Assembly: GCF_964340395.1 (NCBI RefSeq)
Contig: NC_135570.1
Location: 12,512,822-12,576,821, forward strand
DNA from: Glandiceps talaboti
Taxonomy: Eukaryota > Hemichordata > Enteropneusta > Spengelidae
DNA length: 64,000 nt
Direction: 5' to 3'
Shown here: in pieces, positions 27,827 through 40,879 of the stretch
How the letters are laid out: the number at the start of each line of letters is the position of its first letter
How positions within the stretch are numbered: the first letter of the stretch is position 1
The notes under the pieces: generated by a model
Seen by the model: the letters and a program-made list of their open reading frames with translations, nothing else
Told to the model about the DNA's origin: nothing
Database searches by the model: none
Translations under genes and position numbers: made by a program

Positions 27827-29875
27827 AGTATAACATTCCCATACGGGAGGTAAAAATCAAGTGTTAAAAACTGAAATATCTTTGACCTTTGGTCATGGAT
27901 GCTGAACAAGAACAAATATGTCAGCAAGATATCCCCATTGGTTTTGGATGGGTGACGACACAGTTTATAATCCCATGACCACGTCATATATACTTACCAA
28001 TCTTTTTGCCTTCAACGTTAGCTGGGTCAAAGTTACCAGGGTTACCTTCTGGAACGAAGAATGCATTGTGCTCTGCTATATACCTGAGGTAAGGTTTGGT
28101 ATAGTCCAATATGGCTTGACGTTCTGGTATATCAAAATATCCGACACATCCATCATACCAGCCACCCATCAAGCCTGCAAACGAAAGAAACATTGCATGC
28201 TTTCAAAAGTCAAACTTTAAAAATTAAAAAGTACAACAGTGACTGAACTCTTCAGGCTGGGCTCTTCGTTGGGATCGTTTAGCTGAGTTGAAACTCTCTC
28301 GGGTCTAACTAATCTCATGAAAACCAACTAAATAATGCGACCACCCGGACATACATTTAAAAAAAACATTCAATGACAAATACCACAGTAATCAAAATGC
28401 ACCCCTCGGGTTGACTACTGTTAGTTTAAAACTACCATTACCTTGGCCTGCATGCAAACGTTTGTCTTCATGACGTGTGTTACAGTTTTGTACAGAGTCA
28501 TACATAACTTCACAATGCTTCCCTGCCTCCTCACAAACTGGTCAAAATTTAAAAAATAAAAACATAATAAGGTGAATAACGGTGAATGTACACAGGATGG
28601 ATAATGGGGGACTGGCGAGCAGGGTGGAGAAATATCAGTTGGTTGGTTACGCCATTACTAGAAATAAACTAGGCATTTTGAAATCGTAAACTTTAGATTC
28701 TGAAGAGTCATTCCTTGACTGCACATCACTAACATTACGCGCGATTTCCAAGAAATACCGAGTTGCCACTTGTTCCTCATTCATTGTTCAATGGAGATAC
28801 TTGCTATGGATATGGTATCATGAGAGACAGCAAGCATACATACGAAATTATATTACTTCGACGATTGAGCTGATTACTTTCAAGCAAACCAGCCATGTTC
28901 ACGTATGCATTTATTTCCTACAATGGTTTTCCCCTTTAAAAAGAATCCGGATAGTGACCATAGTAAATGAACAAAAAAAAAGATTATTTGCTGATTGGTG
29001 TTACTCCCAGCACACACCCTTTTCCAATTGTTTTCGCCTGGGGAATCTTTACATCGTTCAGATAACATAATATTAATAATATAATATAATATAGGATAAT
29101 GAAATGTAATGTAATGTAATACAATGCAACACAATACAATACAATATAATATAATATAATATAATATAATATAATATAATATAATATAATATAATATAAT
29201 ATAATATGATATAATATAATATAATATAAACACAGTACAGTACAATACAATACAATGCAATGTATTTTAATGTAATATAATATACTGTAATGTAATGTAA
29301 CATGACGTAACATAATGTAATGTTTATGATGCGATGCAATACAATACAACATGCAATGTAATGCAATACAATACATTAAGCTTCAATACAATACAATACA
29401 ATACAATAGAATACAATGCAATACAATACATATAAATGAATTTCAAGGCTGTACTCGTCACTTCACATGATGTGTGACTACAAAGTAAGAATGTGTTTAA
29501 CGAATTCTTATCAACATACCTGCTTTTACAATGTCAGCTTGAATACCATGAAAGTGTCCCTCATCATCTCTAAAATAAAGGATTTAATTTTGATTATGTC
29601 ATCTTTCATAGCATTGTTTTCTCACTCTGCTTGAATTATAATCTGTCTCTTTTTTTCCTTGTAATTGATATGCAATGTAATAAAACTTTAAAACCTGGCA
29701 TTTGCATATCATATATAGTCATCTCACTGACCTGCTTTGACATAAACTCACAGAAGATATGCTAATGTTTAACGTTTACGTCGACCAACATGTATTCAGA
29801 ATAGAACAAAGACATTTACAAACGAAAACACACATACATACATACATACATACATACATACATACATACATACAT

Positions 29876-29926
<51 letters not shown>

Positions 29927-31157
29927 TACATACATACATACATACATACATACATACATACATACATACATACATACATACATACATACATACATACATA
30001 CATACATACATACATACATACATACATACAAACATACATACATACATACATACATACATACATACATACATACATACATACATACATACATACATACATA
30101 ATGATATTGTATAAACAACTCACAGATGCTCATATTCTTTATATGACCAGAGATTGAACACAAACAGCCACACTCTCTGATCTTTGTGACCATCCTCCTT
30201 GTGATCAGCTGGGGCTGAAGCTTTCTCCTTGAAGAGTGATTCGAAGAGCCGTTGGTAGAGTGGGGCATCCTGCGGATGTAAGCATTGTTTCCGAATTACA
30301 ATGGCTGTACCCTCTCCTGACGATGTACGTATAGTTTGATTAGGTTTAAACTGGCCAATGGTACGTACTAGACTGGCAAACTCCTTTCTGAAATTTGTCT
30401 ATACTTAATGTTGTACATATGATTTTACAAAGTATGCATACATGATTTCAAAAGTTTTTGAGCACTTTAATCAGAAAGTCGACGTTTCTTCCTTCCAAAC
30501 TTATATTGCAATCAGATCAATTGATAGAAAAAATCAATTACGAAATATCTATTGCGAAATATTTTGAGACAATGATGGACACATTTCAATGTTGGTGCTG
30601 TTGAACTCTGACATCACTATGGCAACATCTGACGTTTCTGTAGCAACATGTGAACTTTGGTAGTGCTATAGAAATGAACATCGTTATCAGATGTATGCAG
30701 TTGATGTTTGAACAGACCATCCACGTATGCTATGCGGTCAGACTACCAGACAAAGAATATTTTAAGTCAAGTATGAAACAGAATTTTCAAAAGTACAACA
30801 ATTAAGTGCATAATTACTTCATAATTGACGTAGTGCCTACCATGCCCGTAGCCACCGTATCCATGAGCAGGATTAGCAACTGTAAAATAACAGGAATACG
30901 TCACAGATTTTTATCATTATCCCATTCTGAGTCTTGAAAAAAGAGTCATCCAGAAGGCGTTCGCATGATAGCAGTGACATTATTTAAGAATCCAACCAAG
31001 TAGTTACTTGACTTCTTACTTTGAGTCGATCTATATCATTTGCTTGGTAATTAATGCTGAATTACTTAAATGCAGGTGTTCAATTTATAGCAAAACAACG
31101 ACTATGATACCAACCTAATAGAAAAAGAAGACCTGCGAAGCTCCAAACTGTCGTCAT
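25537..31157 (-). CDS. Secreted solute-binding-protein-like (PBP type 2) gene A
   Basis: Eight coding exons: 31,157-31,115; 30,879-30,841; 30,304-30,124; 29,569-29,520; 28,537-28,442; 28,174-27,998; 26,496-26,372; 25,762-25,537. Phases agree at every junction. The ATG begins a hydrophobic signal peptide (MTTVWSFAGLLFLL). The body follows bacterial family-3 solute-binding proteins: DDEGHFHGIQADIVKA (usual 'dG...G...Dl..a'), CEEAGKHCEVMYD, then GLMGGWYDGCVGYFDIPER (usual 'G..D......tpeR'), DYTKPY, EGKKIG, LDAVF, and a C-terminal TRKGSPLAHWWDEAFDRL. About 316 residues if the last frame runs on to its stop at 25,523; otherwise a small terminal exon is missing. Eight or more cysteines suggest disulfides outside the cell. 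Ligand and role are unknown; the fold assignment is strong, function is not inferred. Confidence 0.85.
25870..26360. repeat. Interspersed modules 'attaattatgcaaat' plus (ACAT)n, intron 7 of gene A
   Basis: Two about 110-130 bp modules contain 'atcattaattatgcaaatt' and 'caaattatgttgaattt'-type sequence. They are followed by an AC/ACAT microsatellite (26,237-26,353). The same repeat type recurs at 27,590-27,824, 35,570-35,960 and 37,440-37,962, where it reads 'gagatatcgtgtcc' and then a microsatellite. Confidence 0.75.
27590..27824. repeat. Interspersed element ending in (CA)n, intron 6 of gene A
   Basis: Contains 'ttaattatacaaatg', 'agaattgatgcagtag' and 'gagatatcgtgtcc', then about 50 bp of CA. 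It matches 37,440-37,800 in unit B, where the microsatellite is longer and more complex. Confidence 0.75.
28640..28800. repeat. Dispersed repeat in intron 4 of gene A
   Basis: Includes 'aactttagattctgaagagtcattccttga' style sequence broken across short shared blocks such as 'gcgcgatttccaagaaat' and 'attgttcaatgg'. Related copies lie near 23,955-24,200, 61,100-61,310 and, through the duplication, 33,690-33,910 and 39,085-39,240. Confidence 0.6.
29070..29430. repeat. AT-rich pentanucleotide array, intron 4 of gene A
   Basis: Arrays of ATAAT, ATACA and TGTAA type 5-mers drift into one another over about 350 bp. The corresponding field in unit B (39,746-40,372) is longer and includes AACAT units. 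Confidence 0.93.
29830..30101. repeat. (ACAT)n/(CA)n microsatellite, intron 3 of gene A
   Basis: About 270 bp of ACAT units with one CA block, lying about 20 bp from exon 3 of gene A. The unit B counterpart (40,774-40,962) has longer CA blocks. Confidence 0.96.
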
Positions 31158-31582
31158 CTTTAAAGTTTAGGGACGAATAAGGCCAGACCAGTTGACCAAT
31201 GTTAATCCAATTGTTAAGATTTAACCTTTGATTATGATGCTTGTTTTGAAAACCAACCATCATTGTCTGTCTATCTGTTTGTTTCGCCAGAATGAAAGCA
31301 AAGAAGGCCCTCAACGTTTTCTTATCACATGTTCGACCTCGACCAGCCTGACAAGCAGAACATTGATAAATGCGGGACGTGCCCTGATGATGTCCTCAAA
31401 AGAAGACAACCTGATAGAGGCCACGTCACGGATGTCTCTCAATCCGTCTAACTTTAGATACAATGCAATTATCTTGCAATAGACGGTCGTCTGTCATCGC
31501 GATAAAAATGTCAATATTTTACACATTAACTTTACCTTTTGTTAAAAGGTGCTTGATTACAATGTAACTACATGTAAGATCA

Positions 31583-31800
31583 GACGATAAAATGTAGCAA
31601 TGCTATGTCATGCCAGACGATTAAATGTAGCAAAACTATGTCGTGCCAGACGATAAAATATAGCAATGCTGTGTCGTGCCAGACGATAAAATGTAGGAAT
31701 TCTATGTCGTGCAAGACGTTAAAATGTAGCAATGCTATGTCATGCCAGACGATAAAATGTAGCAATGCTATGTCGTGCCAGACGATGAAATGTAGGAATG
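31583..31800. repeat. 33-bp minisatellite upstream of gene A
   Basis: About 6.5 units of a 33-bp repeat beginning 'gacgataaaatgtagcaatg' and ending 'tatgtcgtgcca'. Because 33 is divisible by three, both strands stay open in long repetitive frames; these are not taken as genes. It sits about 430 bp upstream of the gene A start. Confidence 0.93.
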
Positions 31801-31984
31801 TTGGTAAGATTATTTATGTGGCATCAGACGACATTGTTTCAGGTTTGCTTTGCCTATCTGTACGCGCCTATTTTAACCATGGATATGGAAGAGGGGGAGG
31901 TCAAGATGTAAAAACATTACCATTTCATAAAATTATGCCATGCATGAAGAGTTTCTATAATCTACAATTGATAATAGTAATACG

Positions 31985-32055
31985 TTATTTTTAAATTCGT
32001 GGAGGGAGGGAGGGCTGGAGGGAGGGGGAGGGAGTGAGCGAGGGAGGGATATATC
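31985..32055. repeat. GGGA-rich tract near the end of unit A
   Basis: Purine-rich GGAGGGAG sequence; the unit B copy is at 42,898-42,946. Confidence 0.85.
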
Positions 32056-32333
32056 TTAAATATATTCAGATCCTTAGACAGATATTTATATATATAACTA
32101 GGTAGATCTTTTGATCTTCAGATCTTTAGATAGATCGATATAGATGTGTGTGAGAGTGATGATATGTGGATGGTTACATACAGCTTGCATATACAATAAC
32201 TGTCGCATATAGATACACATTGTGTTCAAAACAATATTGATATTACGCACTTAAGAATTGGTTTGTATTTCAATTTACTAATAAAACTGTATGCGGTCAA
32301 AATGTACTGGATAATTTGGTAACATACATAAAT

Positions 32334-32416
32334 GCATGTATGTATGTATGTATGTATGTATGTATGTATGTATGTATGTATGTATGTATGTATGTGTGTG
32401 TGCGTGCGTGCGTGCA
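32334..32416. repeat. (ATGT)n microsatellite
   Basis: About 65 bp of ATGT followed by GTGC units; expanded relative to unit A. Confidence 0.93.
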
Positions 32417-32459
32417 TCATGCATATTGAACACACAAAATGTTTTAATTTTCGGTGTTC

Positions 32460-35200
32460 ATTCTAAACTTTACACAGACTAAGTAAGATAAACACACACT
32501 AATGGGAACTTTAATCCACAGTTCCTATACCTAAAGATATAATTGTTCAATTCAGATGCACACAAGTCTAGTTTCTACACCAAATCAACCCAATCATATT
32601 ACTTCGATTTTGCAAAATTGCCGATAAATGTTGATTAAGTCACGTGTAACAGATACTTTTCTTTTCAGAAGTAATTGAGACGGTTGAAAAATATCGGACT
32701 ATGTTTGACCCTGAACAGACTTTTAAACATATCATGGCTTCAGATTTGAAGAAACATTTATTGCAAATTTTAGTTTCTTTCCCAAATTTTGTTATTTGAC
32801 TATTTTGTACAGCGGTGTACCAAAACAGCAAACACGTACGTGTTGTATGTGTGGTATAATTGCCTTCAAACCCACATGGTGGTTTCAACCAAACTCTAAT
32901 ATAAATAAGCTTCAAGTCAACGAATCTAATAACTATAAAATCTGCAGAGGGGAGTATAAAGTAAGACCATCCTAAAACCAGTAGTTTCATCGGTTTTAAT
33001 TATTAATGTTAAAGTTCTCTTCTCTCTGCCTGTAATCACCACTGCACGATCCAGTGTTTATAATCCGCCAATTTCCCGTGGCTGGTTGTACTTTGAATAT
33101 CACTGGGGTCTGAAGATACTCGCATTTTAATATTTTAGTATATTTTACCACTCAGTTCCTGTAAACCATAAAATATAAACAATCGGGAGAATCTTGATAG
33201 AACTTTGTCTAACTACGTGTATTTCTTTATGCCATTTCGAGACAAAACGAATTTTCTGTTTCATGATCACTAAGAAGAACTTGCATGGTATGTTTGGTGG
33301 CGCTGTAGTATTTTTTCCGCTCTGAAATAGTACTTGACAAGTATATTACATGTAAGCCGGTTTTCTTTTTTAATTTCGTCTGATTTTCTTCACTCTAAGA
33401 TTTTTTATATCATTTGTTTAAAGTAGCTATTTTGATGACAAATTGCAATTTATTTCGGAATTTTCATTCACAAAAAATGACTAAACTATGTACATTTTCT
33501 CATAACTGTGTATATGTCACTAACCAACTACACATTTATCCTCTAGATCCCATAAGACTGCCACCAACGTCTGCCACTATAATGCCAAAATCAAGATTTT
33601 ATGATTCTGTGAATCATAAAATTTTATCAGTGAATTTTGGCTCAGGTTGCTGTAATTAAACACGAGCGAACCCAAGAGTTAACTCCAGAATTAAAATTTT
33701 CTTATCACAAAGATAAAACTTTAGAACGCCACTCCTAGAAATACAGACATTTTCATAAACTTTAGGTTCTGGAGTCATTACTTGATTTTACATACATCAC
33801 CTACATCATGCACGATTGCAACCCTCATTTGCAGAAATTTGTTATGAGCGACATCGAGTCATGGGAGTCATCAGAAATGCATATGCAGTAGGTGAACAAT
33901 GAATATTCATGGCGTTTTGTTCACATATTACATAGGCTTTTCTGAAGACTTCAATTCTATGAGGTAATATGGCCCAAAGCTAAAATACCGTGTATATAGC
34001 CACACAAAAAATGTTTACACGCAGATGGTGCAATACTGCTAAATTATTAAACTTATTATAACAAAACATTTTCAAGTTTGGCTTGCGACTGGTCTCGGTT
34101 CCCCGAACTAAGTTACAGCTGTAAGGTATTACACGGTGTTTATTGAAACAAAGACGTTCCAATGCTAGTACATGTATTTTAATCTTTATTGACAATAATA
34201 CAACAAATTTATCAATGACCTATGCTATACCAGAAGAGCCTGTCGGTGATTTCAAATAAAATCCGACTCAGTAAATATTAACACGATTTCACATGTCTCA
34301 AGTGTTGTCCTCCACTGTAAGTCATTACCGATGACGTATTCACTACAAACAATGTAAGGTTGCGCCTGTGAACAAAATGGAGAAATAAATAACTTTCATC
34401 AAAACATACACAAATACCTTCTGTGACCGAAATAGACAAACAAAGAGAAACGTCATCAAAACATGAGTTAGTGCTTCACTCGACTAAACGTCTGTTAGCC
34501 TTTCAGTAACCAGAGTATAGGTAGATAATGAGCAACACTGTTATATTTGTTTGGAGGGGAGGGGGAGACGGGGAGGGGAGGGGCATGGGAAACTGTTCTG
34601 ATATATCAGCCAGTGATAGTTTATTAAATACTCATTCGAATACAATCCATGTTTATTTTAAGAAAAAAAAGAGTACTTTCAGTATCGTGTTTTAGGACAC
34701 TTCCAATAAACGCTTTTCTATTAAAGGGACACAAGCCGAGTTTATATGTGATGCAACTTTCCTGCATATTAAAAGGTACTCATAGTATTCTACTTACTGG
34801 TGTATATTTATTCATCACTTATAATTAACTGAACTCAAACCTAGTATTAGGATATAACTCATAAAACTATCTGGTGACGTAATTTATTATACGTATAAAA
34901 ATGTACAGGAACTCCCGATTATGCAATGAAAAGTTCTAACCTTGCCAGAACACAAATTGTAATGTCATAGATGACATGCATCGATGTTACCATTATACTA
35001 GAATAGTTTAATCGTAGTCTTTTTATGCATATCCAGTCATCATAACATGACATCATCAGAAATCGATAGTGTTAAACTTCACTATTATTCTTCGCACTTC
35101 GGGAATGGTCGAGTATTTCCGTTACACCTTCGTGTTTACATTCCTTTTAATCTCATTATTCAAACCCCAAAATGAAACAAAAATATTTTGCTCGTAATTT
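32460..35200. other. 3' flank of gene B without recognised exon
   Basis: Noncoding, near-identical to 22,780-25,520. No terminal exon for gene B could be placed with confidence. One weak possibility is an acceptor next to 'ctaaccttgccagaac' (about 34,940; unit A about 25,252), which would add only a stop codon. Confidence 0.5.
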
Positions 35201-35223
35201 CAAGTCTTGTCAAAAATACTCAC

Positions 35224-35853
35224 CATATTTCTTTGATGCTTCTGCGCAGACTTTGTAATATTTTCCGTTTTCCACCAGACGGTCAAATGCTTCATCCCAC
35301 CAATGTGCGAGGGGGCTTCCTTTACGTGTAACAACATGCAATCCCGGTGCAGTGGGTTCATTAGAGCAGGCAATGTCAGTGTCAATCGTATCGAGCCCAG
35401 TATCACCAGCTAATTCTATCTGTTCCACCGTTGAAAAGACAGCATCCAACTACATGAAATATATATATAAGCGTTTTCAATGAGGTTAAAAGTACTACGT
35501 AAAAAGAATATATATGCAACTACCAAATTATAAGAAATTTTAAGCTTGCAATCTATAGATATCCAAATATCATTAATTATGCAAATTAGTCGAAAGTATA
35601 GGCTAGATCAACAAACTATATTCGACATATGTGCTTGTTATGGTTAATGCATGTACCAAATTATGTTGAATTTGATGTTTTATATTCAAGATATAGCCTA
35701 ATCACTAAAAACCATAACTTATGCAAATGACTAATTCATGTACCTTGGATGTTTACCCAAAGAAATCAGTTCTTATGATTAGCATATGGAAGATGTGTAC
35801 CAAGTCTCATTAGAATTGGTGCAGTAGTTTTTGAGATATCGTGTCCACAGTCC

Positions 35854-35937
<84 letters not shown>

Positions 35938-36150
35938 GGCAGACAGGCAGGCAGGCAGACAAAAGAATAACATAACCTCCCGTTATGGGGGGGGTTAAAA
36001 ATAGGTGCTACAGTAGGGGTAATCTAGTGCGATACACAAAAAGTTTATGAATACACTGTAATACACTCAAGCATGGCATTCATCAATCTAGACATACACG
36101 CACGCACGCACGCACGCACATGCACGCACACACACACACACACACGTACG

Positions 36151-36182
<32 letters not shown>

Positions 36183-36260
36183 TGTATGTATGTATGTATG
36201 TACGTACGTACGTACGTACATACATACATACATACATACATACATACATACATACATACA

Positions 36261-36293
<33 letters not shown>

Positions 36294-39200
36294 GATTTTA
36301 TATACGAACCTCGCCATCTTTTAAAGCCTTAATCAGTTTATGGGTGTTATCAACATAGATTTCGTTGTCAGGTTCAATCTTCATGTCGGAGCGTACAGTT
36401 AGGCACTCACCACCATGTGCTACCCCTTCCAGGAATCCTGCCACGACACAAAATGTTTTGTTGAGGGTTGCCGTTTTGAAGAGAATGATGGTAAGGGGTT
36501 ATGGGTAAGGGTTCGGATCATTTCGGAAATATGTATATATAACAATAACTATAACAATAACTATAACAAAAGGACTTGAAAGGTGCACTTTGTTGTCATC
36601 AATGAATACACCAACTTACATTCTTCAGATACATCTTAACTGCAATAATTTATGCATATTACTCGTTAAAAGTGACAACCATGTGGAAAATTTTATAGGA
36701 CAGGTGCGCGCGCATTATTGTGTTCCATTACTACATCAATGAAACGCAGTTTTGGAACTACGGCTGACACATCGCATATATCCGCTTCCACAAAAGTTTG
36801 GCATATTTTAAACTCGCCGTAACTTTTTCCAGAATCCACCATTTTAGACACCGTGAAAGAGTAAACCTCAACTGACATCTCTTCTTTTGTGCCAGTGAAA
36901 TCAATTTATGAATTATTTGTACGCATACTCAGTCTGATTTATGGCGATTTGATAAAGCATACTCGATCCCCGGAAATTTCGGTCCTGTGTTTCGCTCATA
37001 GTTTCCTTACTACGACTAAAAAGTTAGAAAATTTCACAAAAAGATGAATTCTTATATGCTTTAAATGCTATAAATGACCATGGAGAAATTGCAAGGTTTT
37101 TGTACAAGAATTGAATATTCAAGAATTTTGGGTAGAATCTGAAAACGGATGTCTTGACCTGGAAGTTGAAGCTGGCCTGGTTTGACTTATGCTCAAGATC
37201 CTACACGGCAAACAGAAACGCAGAAGTGCAAACATGTCCCTAACTATCAAAGTACAAAAAATCCATTTTGATTGAGAATGAAATAGTGAAGAGATCCTAT
37301 GAATTTATCTTGGCAAATTTTCCTGCAAGATTGCCTGCTAATGCAATCTATTTGCAGCCAAAATTACATGCAATGTGATATGTTTATAGAACTTTGGGTC
37401 AATATTCAAATAAGATAGGTCAACCGTAACGAGAGTTTTCAAAGATCTAATCACCAAAAATATGCAAATAACTCATTAAAGCTAATAGCTACATCAAAAC
37501 TCTTTTCAGGACAGATGCGCTTTGGGATTATAAATGTATGTACCAAATTATATAGAATTTAAAGTTTGCACTCTTACCGAAAATCGTTAATTATGCAAAT
37601 GTATCATTATTGTTCATAGGATGTTTCCATAAGGAAGATATATAGCATGTTTCAGTAGAATTGATGCAGCAGTTTTTTCAGATATCGTGTCCACAGACAG
37701 ACAGACAGACAGACAGACACACACACACACACACACACACACATGCATGCATGCAGACAGACAGACACACACACACACGCAAACACACACACACACACAC
37801 ATGCACACATACATACATACATACATACATACATACATACATACATACATACATACATACATACATACATACATACATCCATCCATCCATCCATCCATAC
37901 ATACATACATACATACATACATACATACATACATACATACATACATACATACATACATACAGACGAAAAATCTTTGACTTTTGGTCATGGATGCTGAACA
38001 AGAACAAATATGTCAGCGAAATATTCCCATTAATTTCGGATGGGTGACGACACAGTTTATAATCCCATGATCACGTCATATGTACTTACCAATCTTTTTG
38101 CCTTCAACGTTAGCTGGGTCAAAGTTACCAGGGTTACCTTCTGGAACGAAGAATGCATTGTGCTCTGGTGGATACCTGAGGTAAGATTTGGTAAAGTCCA
38201 ATATGGCTTGACGTTCTGGTATATCAAAATAACCGACACAGGCATCATACCAACCACCCATCAAGCCTGCAAACAAAGGAAACATTGCATGCTTTTGAAA
38301 AGTCAAACTTACTTAAACAATTTAAATGTACAATTCATCATTTTTTTTCTGAATCCGCTTGCAACAGCTCAGTAATTAAGTGGGTAAAAACATACTGTCA
38401 CTCGCCTAGAATCCCGGGGAATCGACAATAATGCTTTTATTTATGACGTCATTATGGTAATGTATTGCCAACGATTTGACTAATGGTTCCTTGGATTACT
38501 TTATAAGTAATTGTTCAATTTGTTGCTTTGTGATTGGCTGCCATGTGATAAAAGCCATCGTCATAAACCACAGTCCTCTTTACGGCAACCACAGCCCTAT
38601 TTACGGCAACCACAGTCCTCTTTACGGCAACCCTACGTCATGTTTGCTCTATCAAAGATTTTGTTGCAGGGTTCTTCATATCAATGACTGAACTCTTCAG
38701 GCTGGTTCGTTGGGATCGTTTGGCTGAGTTGAAGCTCTCTCTTGTATATCTAATCTCATGAAAAGAACTAAAATGCGAATTACATTTTTTAAACATTCTA
38801 TACCAGTAATCAAAATGCACCCCTTAGGGACTAGTGTTCATTTAAAACTACCATTACCTTGGCCTGCCTGCAAACGTTGGTCTTCATGACGGGTGTTACA
38901 GTTTTGTGTACGGTCATACATAACTTCACAATGCTTCCCTGCCTCCTCACAAACTGGTCAAAATAATAATAAAAAAAACCTCTGTGAGACTGAGAATAAG
39001 GGTAAATGTACAGAGGATGGATAAAGATAATGGGGACTGGAGGGCAGGATGGAGAAATAGAGTTATCAGTTGGTTGGTTACGCCATTACTAGAAATAAAC
39101 TAGGCATTTTGAAATCGTAAACTTTAGATTCTGAAGAGTCTTTTCTTGACTGCACATCACTTACATTACGCGCGATTTCCAAGAAATACCGAGTTGCCAC

Positions 39201-40768
39201 TTGTTCCTCATTAATTGTTCAATGGAGATACTTGCTATGGATATGGTATCATGAGAGACAGCAAGCATATACATACGAAATTATATTACTTCGACGATTG
39301 AGCTGATTACTTTCAAGCAAACCAGCCTTATTCACGTATGCATTTATTTCCTACAGTGGCTTTCTCCTTCAATAAAAAGAATCCGGAGAGTGACCATAGT
39401 AAATGAAAAAAAAAAAAAGATTATTTGCTGATTGGTGTTATTCCCAGCACACACCCTTTTCAATTATTTTCGCCTGGGAAATCTTTACATCCGATTCAGC
39501 TCGAGAACTGCGCGCTTCAGAATTATGTTTTCACCCCGAAGCTGTTTATGGGTAGAATAAAGTAGTGCCACTTGTTACAATTTCTGACTTTTTGAAATTT
39601 TTTTTTATAGTTTTGGTATATTTTGATCATAATTCTATCTTGCAGTGTCGTATTCTAGGTTGACTGTCATGTTGAGTGGTTCACTTCTCTGTTATATACA
39701 ACGTCAATGAGCAATCCTATTTAACGATATTGTCAATTTGGTCAATAAATAACATAACATAACATAACATAACATAACATAGCATAACATAACATAACAT
39801 AACATAACATAATATAATATAATATAATATAATATAACATAACATAATATAACATAACATAACATAATATAACATAACATAATATAACATAACATTACAT
39901 AACATAACATAATATAATATAATATAATATAATATAACATAACAACATAACATAATATAATATAATATACTGTAAATAATGTTATATATTGTAAGGCAAT
40001 GCAATGCAATACGGTGCAATATAAATAAAATAATATAATGTAACATAATATAATATAGTGTAATGTAATGTAATTAAATGCAACACAATACAATACAAAT
40101 AGTATAGTCTAATATAATATACTATAATATGATATAATATAATATAAACAAACAAAATGTAATGAAATGTAATATAATATAATATAATATAATGTTATGT
40201 AACGCAACGTAATATAATGTAGTATTTATGATGCGATACAATACAATACAAAATGCAATGTAATGCAATGCAATACATTAAGCTACAATACAATACATTA
40301 AGCTACAATACAATACAATACAATACAATACAATACAATACAATACAATACAATACAATACAATACAATACATATAAATGAATTTCAAGGCTGTACTCGT
40401 AACTTCACATGATGTGTGACTACAAAGTAAGAATGTGTTTAACGAATTCTTATCAACATACCTGCTTTAACAATGTAAAATTGAATACCATGAAAGTGTC
40501 CCTCATCATCTCTAAAATAAAAGGATTTAATTTTGATTATGACATATCTTTCATAGCATTGTTTTCTCACTCTGGTTGAATTATAATCTGTCTCTTTTTT
40601 TCCTTGTAATTGATATGCAATGTAATAAAACTTTAAAACCTGGCATTTGCATATCATATATAGTCATCTCACTGACCTGCTTTGACATAAACCCACAGAA
40701 GATATGCTAATGTTTAACGTTTACGTCGACCAACATGTATTCAGAATAGAACAAAGACATTTACAAAC

Positions 40769-40827
<59 letters not shown>

Positions 40828-40832
40828 TACAT

Positions 40833-40879
<47 letters not shown>

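Larger units (their letters stand above)
22327..32116. repeat. Tandem segmental duplication, unit A (~9.8 kb)
   Basis: The unit matches 32,157-43,017 in the same orientation from 'tgatgatatgtgg' to 'agatcttttgatc'. It contains gene A plus its 3' flank, introns and upstream 33-bp minisatellite. Single-copy noncoding stretches compared by eye look about 93-97% identical. Most length differences come from microsatellites, an insert near 38,340-38,680 and another near 39,500-39,745 in unit B. Confidence 0.93.

Noticed and set aside
28880-29376. Tyr/Ile/Leu-rich minus-strand frames, also 39,704-40,093
   Set aside because: They lie wholly in AT-rich pentamer arrays.
31605-31994. 129-codon plus-strand frame with repeated MSCQTIKC units
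   Set aside because: Produced by the 33-bp minisatellite. The copy in unit B is broken by a 7-nt deletion.
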